Below are positions 1 to 6,330 of a DNA stretch of 11,119 bases, piece after piece (within the stretch, counting starts at the first letter, position 1; every line of letters starts with the position of its first letter). The notes under the pieces were generated by a model. It was not told the origin of the DNA and did not search any database. It saw nothing but the letters and a program-made list of their open reading frames with translations. Source of the DNA: Candidatus Methanovirga meridionalis (lineage in GTDB: Archaea; Methanobacteriota; Methanobacteria; Methanobacteriales; Methanobacteriaceae); NCBI GenBank assembly GCA_031289325.1, contig JAITPS010000248.1, positions 1-11,119 on the forward strand, written 5' to 3'. Both the position numbers and the translations under genes were made by a program.

Positions 1-120
1 TATTTAAAAAATTGTTATTTAAAAAATTGTTATTTAAAAAATTGTTATTTAAAAAATTGTTATTTAAAAAATTGTTATTTAAAAAATTGTTATTTAAAAA
101 ATTGTTATTTAAAAAATTAA
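1..120. repeat. 15-bp tandem repeat array (8 copies)
   Basis: The unit TATTTAAAAAATTGT is repeated head to tail from base 1. Seven copies are identical and the eighth (106-120) differs only in its last two bases. The array touches the window edge, so it may be longer. One plus-strand frame is open through the copies, but it has no start and ends at the array's end, so it is not taken as coding. Confidence 0.95.
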
Positions 121-129
121 CTTATAGTC

Positions 130-417
130 ATTATGGAAAAGTTCTTAAATTTTGAATAATAACTTTTTTTATTAAATTATTTAATTTTAAATATTATTTC
201 ATGAAACTCTATAATTTTTAATTTATAATAATATAAATATATTTTAATTAATATAAGTAATTCTTAATTAATATAACTAATTCTTAATTAATATAACAAA
301 TTTTAAATTAATATAACTAATTCTTAATTAATATAACAAATTTTAAATTAATATATTTAATAATATTTATTTTTAAAAAAGTTGTTTATTAAGGACTTTA
401 TCAAAACCATTATAATT
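130..417 (+). repeat. AT-rich dispersed intergenic element, copy A (complete, 6-unit core)
   Basis: The left module (about 130-235) starts ATTATGGAAAAGTTCTTAAA. The core is a 20-bp tandem array (241-360). The right module (about 355-417) contains TTATTAAGGACTTTATCAAA followed by ACCATTATAA. The same left and right modules, in the same order, recur at 6088-6315 (reversed) and 10645-10880; the left module alone recurs at 4306. The ends are similar when one is inverted: ATGG followed within a few bases by AAAGTYCTTAA. No coding frame is present. The architecture resembles a non-autonomous mobile element, but no transposase is visible and mobility is an inference. Confidence 0.75.
241..360. repeat. 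20-bp tandem repeats in the core of copy A
   Basis: Six contiguous 20-base units fill 241-360. The best example is TTCTTAATTAATATAACTAA (261-280); variants carry TTTTAAATTAATATAACTAA or end in ACAAA. The period is exactly 20. Related units form the cores of the other element copies, including the five-unit array at 6331-6430 read on the minus strand. Confidence 0.9.
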
Positions 418-520
418 ACAAACATTTTTTACATAAATTAAAAGAAAACACTTGAATGGCATCGATAATATAGTCTAAATTCTCATGGTTAAAACCAAAT
501 TTCAAATCTTTGAAAACCAT
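416..520 (-). other. possible 34-codon ORF, unrecognised; may be spurious or a gene remnant
   Basis: The minus strand can be read from ATG at 520 to TAA at 416-418, giving a 34-residue peptide that begins MVFKDLKFGFNHENLDY and ends with two closely spaced cysteines (NLCKKCL). The frame stays open about 15 codons upstream of the ATG. There is no clear ribosome binding site, and the stop falls at the outer edge of element copy A. The segment is less AT-biased than its surroundings, so it could be a decayed gene end. No family is recognised, and chance is a real possibility. A 12-bp direct duplication (534-545 and 546-557, CCCAAATATCTA) lies just upstream. Confidence 0.15.
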
Positions 521-640
521 GTCTTTTACACAGCCCAAATATCTACCCAAATATCTAATTAAATTTTATTTATAGTGTAATTAAACATCTGTGTGTAATT
601 TAAAAAAATTTCATTATTGAAATTGTTCAATTTAGACTCT

Positions 641-671
641 CAAATAAAAAAAAAAAGGAAAAAAAGAAAAT
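641..671 (-). terminator. T-tract terminator after hdrB
   Basis: On the minus strand, directly after the hdrB stop, come three T-rich runs: TTTTC, then T7, then CC and T12. Oligo-T runs without a stem are the usual intrinsic terminators of archaea. The position, within 40 bases of the stop, fits the end of the hdrCB transcript. Confidence 0.7.
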
Positions 672-677
672 ATATAT

Positions 678-1583
678 TTACTCTGTCGCATTAGCATCTA
701 ATTCTGCAACTAATTTAGCGAGAACAGGATCAGAGCTTATTTGATGAGCATCTAAAGTTAAATCAGTTTTGTTTAATCCCATAGCTAATCCATAAAGTTG
801 AGCTAAATGGAAAACAGGAATTTGATAATTAGTACCATACTTCTGATTAACTTCAACTTGACCTACATCAAATTGCATGTGACAGAATGGGCAAATTTCA
901 ACTATAGCATCAACATCAGCATCGGTCATGTTGTCAAGTTTTTCTTTGGTGATACTTAAAGTAACATCTTTATCTCTTGCTCTTAATCCACCACCAGCAC
1001 CACAGCACAACATTTTATCTTTATATGGAATAGACCTTGCACCAGTGACTTCAACAAGTTCATCTAAAATTTGTGGTCTTTCAGCATTGTCAATACCAAT
1101 ATCTGCAGTTGGTTTTAAAAAGTGACAACCATAGTGAACAGCAACATCTAAGTTTAATTGCTTGTCTACTAATTCATTTAATTTATCAAGACCAACTGAG
1201 TTATATAAAACTTCAGCAAAATGTCTAACATTAATAGAACCTTTATATTCTTTGCCAACTTCAGATAAAACTTCATTTACCTCATCTTTAAGTGTTGCAT
1301 CATGTTGTAGTTCTTCATTAGCTTCAAATAATGAGCCAAAACACCCATTACATTCAGTCATTAAATCAGAACCCATTTCTTCGGCAATAGCTATGTTACG
1401 AGCAGCTATTGAAACCCATGTTTTTTTATCAAATGAACCAAAAACACCAGGAGCAGGACAACAGGATGCTCCGTGCATATCATTAAGGGCGAAATCTAAT
1501 TTATCAAATAAAATTCTTGTTGCTTTTTCAATTCCAGGATATCGGTTGTTCATAATACAACCTAAGAAGTATGCAATTTCCAT
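678..1583 (-). CDS. hdrB: CoB-CoM heterodisulfide reductase subunit B
   Basis: HdrB is the catalytic subunit that reduces the mixed disulfide CoM-S-S-CoB, regenerating the two thiols in the last step of methanogenesis. The 301-residue protein has two CCG domains. The first has Cys9, Cys41, Cys42, Cys78 and Cys81 (GASCCPAPG, ECNGC). The second has Cys153, Cys193, Cys194, Cys231 and Cys234 (HYGCHF, MLCCGAGGG, CPFC). In the family these ten cysteines hold two non-cubane [4Fe-4S] clusters at the active site, and all are present. The length is typical of hydrogenotrophic methanogens. A ribosome binding site, AAGGAG, lies in the 18-base gap after hdrC, so the two genes form an operon. The usual partners HdrA and a hydrogenase are not in the window. 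The enzyme is cytoplasmic and normally works in an electron-bifurcating complex. Confidence 0.97.
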   Translation of the reverse strand: MEIAYFLGCIMNNRYPGIEKATRILFDKLDFALNDMHGASCCPAPGVFGSFDKKTWVSIAARNIAIAEEMGSDLMTECNGCFGSLFEANEELQHDATLKDEVNEVLSEVGKEYKGSINVRHFAEVLYNSVGLDKLNELVDKQLNLDVAVHYGCHFLKPTADIGIDNAERPQILDELVEVTGARSIPYKDKMLCCGAGGGLRARDKDVTLSITKEKLDNMTDADVDAIVEICPFCHMQFDVGQVEVNQKYGTNYQIPVFHLAQLYGLAMGLNKTDLTLDAHQISSDPVLAKLVAELDANATE

Positions 1584-1601
1584 TTTAAAATCTCCTTAAA
1601 A

Positions 1602-2636
1602 TTATTCAACTAATTCATTGGTTTCCATATTGTAACCAATTAATTTATCAAATCCAGTTGCTTTACAAATAGTTCTTATATCTTCTAATGCTTTTGCTTC
1701 GGAATGAGTTGTTGGTGGTAATTCAGATAATCCAACCTTTTTCCTTAAAATTTTAGTAGCATCATTGATTGGTACGCCATGTCCAGTTTTTATAACAAAT
1801 GAACCAGTTGCTCTATGAGCAGGAGCCATAAATCCAGCTTTAGCAGCTTCATTACGTGCTAATTTAATAATTTCAACTATTTTAACACTTCTTGGGCATC
1901 TTTCTTGGCAAGTATAACATGTTGTACACATCCATAATGCTGGATCAGAGATTACATCATCTTTTAATCCCATTAAACACTTTCGAACAATTTGTCTTAC
2001 TTTATAAGGAGTTCTTCTTCCTGAAGGACATCCTCCACTACATGTACCACATTGAAAACAATGTTCTACAGTATCAATACCTGCATCAACAAACAATTGT
2101 GTAAACTCTTTGTTAACATTTTCAGGTCTAATTACCAAATTTTCTTCTAATAAAGTCATATTATCTCCTTTCTTATTTTTTTCTTCTGAAACTTTAGTTT
2201 TTTCTTCAACAGCTACAGCAACTTCATCTTTAGAACCTTTTTCTTTTTTTAAAGTTGGTTTGTCATTTTTAACTTTAATTTTTTCATTTTCAACAGTTTT
2301 CACTTCAGATATTTCTTCTTTTTCATTAGTTTCCTTTTTAGCAGGTCTCTCAATTGAAGCATTTTTCTCTTTAGTGGATCCTGTTTCAACAGGCTTTTCT
2401 TTTTCAACAGTTTCCTGTTTTTTAGGCTCTGTTTTAACGGATTCTTCAGATTTAGGTGTCGTAGAATTTTTAGTAACAGAAGAATCAGTTTTCTCTTCTG
2501 TAATTTCATCTGTGGAAGAACGTTTGTCTTTAGAATCAATATCTTCTTTAACAGGTGCTTCCTTAACAGATTCATTCTCAATTACATCCTGATTATCTCC
2601 TTTAAAGAGAGATTTTAGATATTTAATTAAAGACAT
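1602..2636 (-). CDS. hdrC: CoB-CoM heterodisulfide reductase subunit C, with an in-frame Lys/Glu-rich N-terminal leader
   Basis: HdrC is the iron-sulfur subunit that passes electrons from HdrA to HdrB. Its last 185 codons (start 2159) form a complete HdrC beginning MTLLEENLVIRPENV, with two ferredoxin motifs, CFQCGTCSGGCP and CTTCYTCQERCP, each binding a [4Fe-4S] cluster. The frame stays open upstream for 159 more codons to an ATG at 2636 (MSLIKYLKSLFKG), which has AAGGTG eight bases before it. A further in-frame ATG at 2681 lacks a ribosome binding site and lies where the TATA box would place the transcript start, so 2636 is preferred. The full product would be 344 residues, nearly twice the usual size. 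The internal ATG at 2159 has AAAGGAG five bases before it, so both long and short HdrC may be made. hdrB follows after 18 bases. HdrC identity is certain; which start is used is not. Confidence 0.93.
   Translation of the reverse strand: MSLIKYLKSLFKGDNQDVIENESVKEAPVKEDIDSKDKRSSTDEITEEKTDSSVTKNSTTPKSEESVKTEPKKQETVEKEKPVETGSTKEKNASIERPAKKETNEKEEISEVKTVENEKIKVKNDKPTLKKEKGSKDEVAVAVEEKTKVSEEKNKKGDNMTLLEENLVIRPENVNKEFTQLFVDAGIDTVEHCFQCGTCSGGCPSGRRTPYKVRQIVRKCLMGLKDDVISDPALWMCTTCYTCQERCPRSVKIVEIIKLARNEAAKAGFMAPAHRATGSFVIKTGHGVPINDATKILRKKVGLSELPPTTHSEAKALEDIRTICKATGFDKLIGYNMETNELVE
2157..2171 (-). promoter_or_regulatory. hdrC: internal ribosome binding site and canonical HdrC start
   Basis: On the minus strand AAAGGAG (2171-2165) is followed after ATAAT by ATG (2159-2157). 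This is a good Shine-Dalgarno placement, and it sits exactly where family-length HdrC begins. The same bases encode the KKGDN end of the leader, so signal and coding overlap. It suggests that the 185-residue HdrC is translated independently. Confidence 0.75.
2160..2636 (-). other. low-complexity, highly charged leader fused in frame to HdrC
   Basis: The 159 codons before the HdrC core encode about 34 Lys, 29 Glu, 10 Asp and 2 Arg, so nearly half the residues are charged with near-zero net charge. There is no Cys or Trp, and the only aromatics are Tyr6 and Phe11. Residues 3-12 (LIKYLKSLFK) can form a short amphipathic helix with Leu3, Ile4, Leu7, Leu10 and Phe11 on one face. The rest looks disordered or a charged single helix. 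An amphipathic start followed by a Lys/Glu linker recalls membrane-targeting leaders such as the FtsY A domain; that is analogy, not homology. The alternative reading frames open across this stretch are by-products of its A-rich codons. Confidence 0.7.
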
Positions 2637-2703
2637 TTTTATCACACCTTTGAAATTAATGGTATACACCCTTAATTTCATACTAATTATTTTTGAATGT
2701 GTA

Positions 2704-2740
2704 GTATATAAAGGTTACTAAAATTTTGATTTCTGTAACC
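2704..2740 (-). promoter_or_regulatory. hdrCB promoter: TATA box with overlapping inverted repeat
   Basis: TTTATATAC on the minus strand (2712-2704) matches the archaeal TATA box. A start about 25 bases downstream falls near 2680, giving a leader of roughly 45 bases that contains the ribosome binding site for the ATG at 2636. Directly upstream, GGTTAC (2713-2718) and GTAACC (2735-2740) form an inverted repeat with centres 22 bases apart, about two helical turns. The repeat covers the expected BRE position and so could be an operator. The TATA call is firm; the operator is inferred. Confidence 0.55.
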
Positions 2741-2827
2741 CTTTAGGCACCACATAAATATATCTTAAAATAGCTTTATATTTTAATTTAATCCATTATT
2801 TTAATAAAATATTAAATTATTAGATAA

Positions 2828-4033
2828 TTAAATTTTTATAAGCTTATAAACATGATCATTTTTTCTTATTTTATTTTTAATAGCTATTGCTACATTTTTA
2901 CCTTTCTCTACTTTTTTAATAGCTTTGCCATTAATTTCCATTGATTCAACTATCTGATTAATAGAACCCGTTGTATTTCCTTGAATTATTATTTCATCAA
3001 ACAAATTTAAATCATCCCATAACTGAATTTCAGCAACTTTAATTTTGTTATAATAATTAACAACTTTTCCAATATCTTTTTTCCTATAAGTTGCATCGTT
3101 ATCCTTACTAATTTCATAAGGTTGATTAAAATAGAATCCAGTATCAAAACCACGATGGAAAACTTTTCTTAAATCTAATAACCATTGAGGATTGAATTTA
3201 TATTTTTTTTGATTTACATTATATTGGTCAATAGCCTCTCTAAAAACTTTTGTTGAAGTTGCTACATAATCTGGAGATCTTCCTCTACCTTCAATTTTAA
3301 ATCCATCAACACCACTTTCCATAAGTTCAGGAATATGTTCTATCATGGTTAAATCTTTTGCAGATAAAAAATTTGTTTTATATGTTTCATCATAAGATTT
3401 TGCAAGAATTATTTCTTCTTTAATCCCATTTTCTATAGTTAATTTCCATTCTTTCCTGCATGGTTGTAAACATTTCCCACAGTTTGCACTTTCACCATAT
3501 AACCCATAACTTAAAAAACATCTTCCAGATATTCCCATACACATTGCACCATGAACAAAAACCTCAGTTTCAATAGGTGAGTTTTTAGCTATTTCTTTGA
3601 TCTCACTAAATGATAATTCTCTTGAAAGAATGACTCGACTAACACCAAGCTTTTTTAAAATTTTAAGTGTTTTAGTATTAGTCACATTACTTTGAACACT
3701 TAAATGAACATTAAAATGATTTTCAACACTAATATCAACCATTCCTAAATCACTCACTATAAGAGCATCAACTTCATAGCTATTAATCTCTGGTAAAATA
3801 GTTTTAAACTCTTCAATATCTTTATCTTTCATCACAGTATTAGTGCATAAATATAATTTTTTATCATGCTCATGTGAAACATTTACAAGATTTTTAAGAT
3901 CTTTAACATTGAAATTACTTGCATTGTTTCTCATGTTTGATCCATCAAGCCCAACATAAATAGAATCAGCACCATTTTTCAATGCACTATTAAATGAAGA
4001 TAAGTTTCCAGCTGGAGCTAACAATTCAACCAT
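2828..4033 (-). CDS. U32 peptidase-family protein (TrhP/RlhA-like RNA hydroxylation type)
   Basis: The 401-residue protein opens with ELLAPAGN, the usual start of the U32 family, and carries the family signature at about 157-192: EVFVHGAMCMGISGRCFLS, then NCGKCLQPC. Cys165 and Cys172, with cysteines among 185, 188 and 192, are likely iron-sulfur ligands, as in the related bacterial proteins. A C-terminal beta-barrel-like region follows from about 320. U32 proteins were first called peptidases, but the characterised bacterial members TrhP and RlhA hydroxylate tRNA or 23S rRNA, using prephenate, and UbiU/UbiV hydroxylate a quinone precursor. This archaeal one is best viewed as an iron-sulfur RNA-modifying candidate; its substrate cannot be read from sequence. 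The start has GGTG five bases upstream. It is transcribed in the same direction as hdrCB but is separated from it by 191 bases containing the hdr promoter. Confidence 0.88.
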   Translation of the reverse strand: MVELLAPAGNLSSFNSALKNGADSIYVGLDGSNMRNNASNFNVKDLKNLVNVSHEHDKKLYLCTNTVMKDKDIEEFKTILPEINSYEVDALIVSDLGMVDISVENHFNVHLSVQSNVTNTKTLKILKKLGVSRVILSRELSFSEIKEIAKNSPIETEVFVHGAMCMGISGRCFLSYGLYGESANCGKCLQPCRKEWKLTIENGIKEEIILAKSYDETYKTNFLSAKDLTMIEHIPELMESGVDGFKIEGRGRSPDYVATSTKVFREAIDQYNVNQKKYKFNPQWLLDLRKVFHRGFDTGFYFNQPYEISKDNDATYRKKDIGKVVNYYNKIKVAEIQLWDDLNLFDEIIIQGNTTGSINQIVESMEINGKAIKKVEKGKNVAIAIKNKIRKNDHVYKLIKI

Positions 4034-4090
4034 TAAAACACCTTTAAAATTTTAAGTTGGATTTAAACATTCCTTAGATTTAAACAGTTT

Positions 4091-4098
4091 CTATATAA
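4091..4098 (-). promoter_or_regulatory. putative TATA box for the U32 gene
   Basis: TTATATAG on the minus strand lies about 60 bases before the U32 start. Transcription would begin near 4070, giving a leader of about 37 bases with GGTG (4039-4042) as ribosome binding site. The surrounding sequence is so AT-rich that chance matches are likely. Confidence 0.4.
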
Positions 4099-4200
4099 TA
4101 AATAAAAACAATCTATTTGTATAAAATAAATATTTAAAATAGATATTATAATAATTAATTCAAAACATTTAATTTAATTCATAAAATATTTAATTATAAT

Positions 4201-4271
4201 TCCAATTTTTTTATTAATTCTCCAATTTTTTTATTAATTCCATTTTTAAAAAATCAATTTTTAAAAAATCA
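4201..4271. repeat. two adjacent short tandem duplications
   Basis: A perfect 20-bp duplication (4201-4220 and 4221-4240, unit TCCAATTTTTTTATTAATTC) is followed one base later by a perfect 15-bp duplication (4242-4256 and 4257-4271, unit ATTTTTAAAAAATCA). Neither lies inside a recognised element module. Confidence 0.85.
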
Positions 4272-4305
4272 TTATTATTTTAATTTAAAATTTTTAATAT
4301 ATGAG

Positions 4306-4440
4306 CATATGGGAAAGTTCCTAAATTTTAAAATGATAATTTTTTATTAAATTATTTAATTTTTAATATCATTTTATAAAATCTGCAATTTTAAATAATA
4401 TCTATTTTAAATTTTAAATTAATATCAATTTTAAATAATA
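4306..4440 (+). repeat. dispersed intergenic element, copy B (left part only)
   Basis: The stretch from CATATGGGAAAGTTCCTAAA through ATTAAATTATTTAATTTTTA matches the left module of copy A base for base over most of about 90 positions. It is followed by one or two degenerate core units (TTTTAAATTAATATCAA). No right module (TTATTAAGRACTTTA) follows; the sequence runs into the GAPDH promoter region instead. It is interpreted as a truncated copy. Confidence 0.6.
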
Positions 4441-4473
4441 TAATAACATTTTGATTAATATAATATATCAAAA

Positions 4474-4518
4474 AATAATATCACAAAATAATATCACAAA
4501 ATTTATATACTTATATAA
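4474..4518 (+). promoter_or_regulatory. GAPDH promoter with duplicated 13-bp upstream box
   Basis: AATAATATCACAA occurs twice in tandem (4474-4486 and 4487-4499), directly before TTTATATAC (4502-4510), a good archaeal TATA box; CACAAAA just upstream of it would serve as BRE. A second TATA-like TTATATAA follows at 4511-4518. The predicted start is near 4535-4543, giving a leader of roughly 95-100 bases. The duplicated box may be a transcription factor site; this is inferred from position. Confidence 0.55.
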
Positions 4519-4635
4519 ACTGATTTTATATTATGAGTTTTACTTTTCATGAAAATAAAAGCAAACTTAGATATTATTTATTCGATATTTTAAAAATTAT
4601 GTTTAAATTATATGAAATTTCAATGGAGATTTATA

Positions 4636-5652
4636 ATGAAAGCATCTGTAGCAATTAATGGATACGGTACAATTGGAAAAAGAGTAGCTGATGCAGTTTC
4701 AGCTCAAGATGATATGAAAATTATTGGTGTTAGCAAAACAAGACCAAATTATGAAGCTAAAATAGCTGTTGAGAAAGGATATGATTTATACATAGCTATT
4801 CCAGAGCGTGAAAAGTTATTTGATGAGGCTGGAATTGAAATAGCTGGAACAACTGATGAAATGATTGAAAAATCAGATATTGTTGTTGACTGTACACCTG
4901 GTAATGTTGGTCCTGAAAATCTTGAGAAATATAAAGCAAGCAATGTTAAGGCAATTTATCAAGGTGGAGAAAAACATACCCTTACAGGATTATCATTTAA
5001 TTCTATTGCAAACTATTCCGATTCTGTAGGAAAGGAATATACAAGAGTTGTATCCTGTAATACAACTGGTTTAGCTCGTAGTTTAACTCCTATTAGTAAA
5101 AACTGGGGAATTAAAAAAGTTAGAGCTGTTATGGTTCGTCGTGGTGGAGACCCTTATCAAGTTAACAAAGGACCTATTAATGGAATCGTTCCAAACCCAC
5201 CTAAAGTTCCTTCTCATCATGGTCCTGATCTTGAGACTGTATTGAATGGTGTAGATATCACAACAATGGCTTTATTAGTCCCAACTACTCTCATGCATCA
5301 ACATAATTTAATGGTTGAACTTGAAAATGATGCAAAAATTGATGATGTAATTGATGTATGGGAGAAAAGATCAAGAGTTCTTTTATTAAAAGCAGAAGAT
5401 GGTTTAACTTCAACTGCTGGATTCATGGAATATGCTAAAGAACTTGGAAGAAATAGAAATGATTTCTATGAAATTCCTATTTGGAGAGAATCAATTAATG
5501 TTGTAGATGGAGAATTATTCTACATGCAGGCAGTACACCAAGAATCCGATGTTGTTCCTGAAAATGTGGATGCTATAAGAGCATTATTAGAATTAGAAAC
5601 AGATGGTGAAAAATCTATAGCTAAAACCAATAAAGCTATGGGAATTTTATAA
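4636..5652 (+). CDS. gap: archaeal-type glyceraldehyde-3-phosphate dehydrogenase
   Basis: The enzyme interconverts glyceraldehyde 3-phosphate and 1,3-bisphosphoglycerate with NAD(P), mainly in gluconeogenesis in methanogens. The 338-residue protein has the Rossmann start AINGYGTIGKRVADA, the catalytic segment SCNTTGLAR with Cys141, and the archaeal MHQHN segment (221-224) expected to hold the catalytic histidine. Length and sequence fit the archaeal (type II) enzyme, not the bacterial one. An ATG eight codons upstream (4612) has no ribosome binding site. The ATG at 4636 has GGAGAT at 4625-4630 and gives the family-normal MKASVAINGYG start, so it is chosen. The gene stands alone, with its own promoter and a T-rich terminator, divergent from the U32 gene. 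Confidence 0.97.
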   Translation: MKASVAINGYGTIGKRVADAVSAQDDMKIIGVSKTRPNYEAKIAVEKGYDLYIAIPEREKLFDEAGIEIAGTTDEMIEKSDIVVDCTPGNVGPENLEKYKASNVKAIYQGGEKHTLTGLSFNSIANYSDSVGKEYTRVVSCNTTGLARSLTPISKNWGIKKVRAVMVRRGGDPYQVNKGPINGIVPNPPKVPSHHGPDLETVLNGVDITTMALLVPTTLMHQHNLMVELENDAKIDDVIDVWEKRSRVLLLKAEDGLTSTAGFMEYAKELGRNRNDFYEIPIWRESINVVDGELFYMQAVHQESDVVPENVDAIRALLELETDGEKSIAKTNKAMGIL

Positions 5653-5667
5653 TTTTTTCTTTTTTTT
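5653..5667 (+). terminator. T-tract terminator after GAPDH
   Basis: T6, C, then T8 begins within two bases of the GAPDH stop codon. This is the usual archaeal oligo-T terminator form, and no stem is needed. Confidence 0.7.
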
Positions 5668-5950
5668 ATATATTAATTTTAGTTATATCAATTTTCAACT
5701 GATGAAGACATAATACTTTCTTTAATATTTATAGTTCCTCATTTTAAATCATTTTTAAGAACTTTATAAGATCAATACAGTACTAAAAAAAGATTTTTAC
5801 TTATAATGTTTCACATAACTAATGTATTTTATTATTACAAAAAATTATTACAAATTATTTTTTAAATATTAGTATTCATCGTTTAAATTTGATTTAAAGA
5901 AATAAAAATCATTTTTGATTGTATCTATTTAATTTGGATTTTGTAAAAGT
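5668..5950. other. gene-free AT-rich stretch, nothing recognised
   Basis: No open frame with a ribosome binding site, RNA gene or long inverted repeat was seen on either strand. TTTTTAAGAACTTTATAAGA near 5753-5772 resembles the right-end motif of the dispersed elements and may be an eroded fragment. Confidence 0.4.
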
Positions 5951-6087
5951 AGTATAGTGGTTTTGATAAAGTTTTTAATAAATAACTTTTTTTTAAAATT
6001 AAATATTATTAAAAAAATTAAGTATTATTAAAAGATATTACTTAAAATTATTTTATATTACTTAAAACTATTTTATATTGCTTGAAA

Positions 6088-6315
6088 TTATAGTAGTTTT
6101 GATAAAATTCTTAATAAATAATTTTTTTAAAATTAAATATTATTAAAATATATTTATTTAAAATTGATTATATTAATTAAAATAAGTGTATATTATTTAA
6201 AATTTAAAATTATTGTTTTTTATAAATTAATATTCAAAATTAATTAATTTAATAAAAAATTTATTATTATTCAAAAAAATTTATTATTCAAAATTTAAGA
6301 ACTTTTTCATGAATG
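6088..6315 (-). repeat. dispersed element copy C2 (complete, 2-unit core, nested)
   Basis: On the minus strand the element starts CATTCATGAAAAAGTTCTTA near 6315, continues through a left module very close to copy A (AAATTTTGAATAATAA), and has two 20-bp core units (ATTTTAATTAATATAATCAA and a variant). It ends with a right module TTATTAAGAATTTTATCAAA followed by ACTACTATAAT near 6088. The length is about 228 bases. Confidence 0.7.
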
Positions 6316-6330
6316 AATATATTTTGCATT

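Noticed and set aside
1..120. Coding repeat protein (five-residue YLKNC repeat) through the 15-bp array
   Set aside because: The open frame exists only because the unit length is a multiple of three; there is no start or ribosome binding site in view and the frame ends at the array edge.
1162..1599. 145-codon plus-strand frame opposite hdrB
   Set aside because: It is antisense to a gene with all ten catalytic cysteines conserved, has a Ser/Leu-rich shadow composition and no ribosome binding site.
2300..2592. Open frames on both strands across the hdrC leader, including a Leu/Lys-rich 93-codon frame
   Set aside because: They are shadows of the A-rich AAA/GAA codon run of the leader, lack ribosome binding sites, and encode no recognisable domain.
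2637..2681. Upstream ATG of hdrC at 2681 (MKLRVYTINFKG)
   Set aside because: No ribosome binding site precedes it and it lies at the predicted transcription start; the ATG at 2636 has AAGGTG. A leaderless start is possible but less likely.
4612..4635. Upstream ATG extending GAPDH by eight residues
   Set aside because: GGAGAT is placed for the ATG at 4636, and that start gives the normal family N-terminus MKASVAINGYG.
5695..5780. C/D box small RNA starting at CTGATGAAGA
   Set aside because: The C box does not start with a purine and no CTGA D box follows at a suitable distance.
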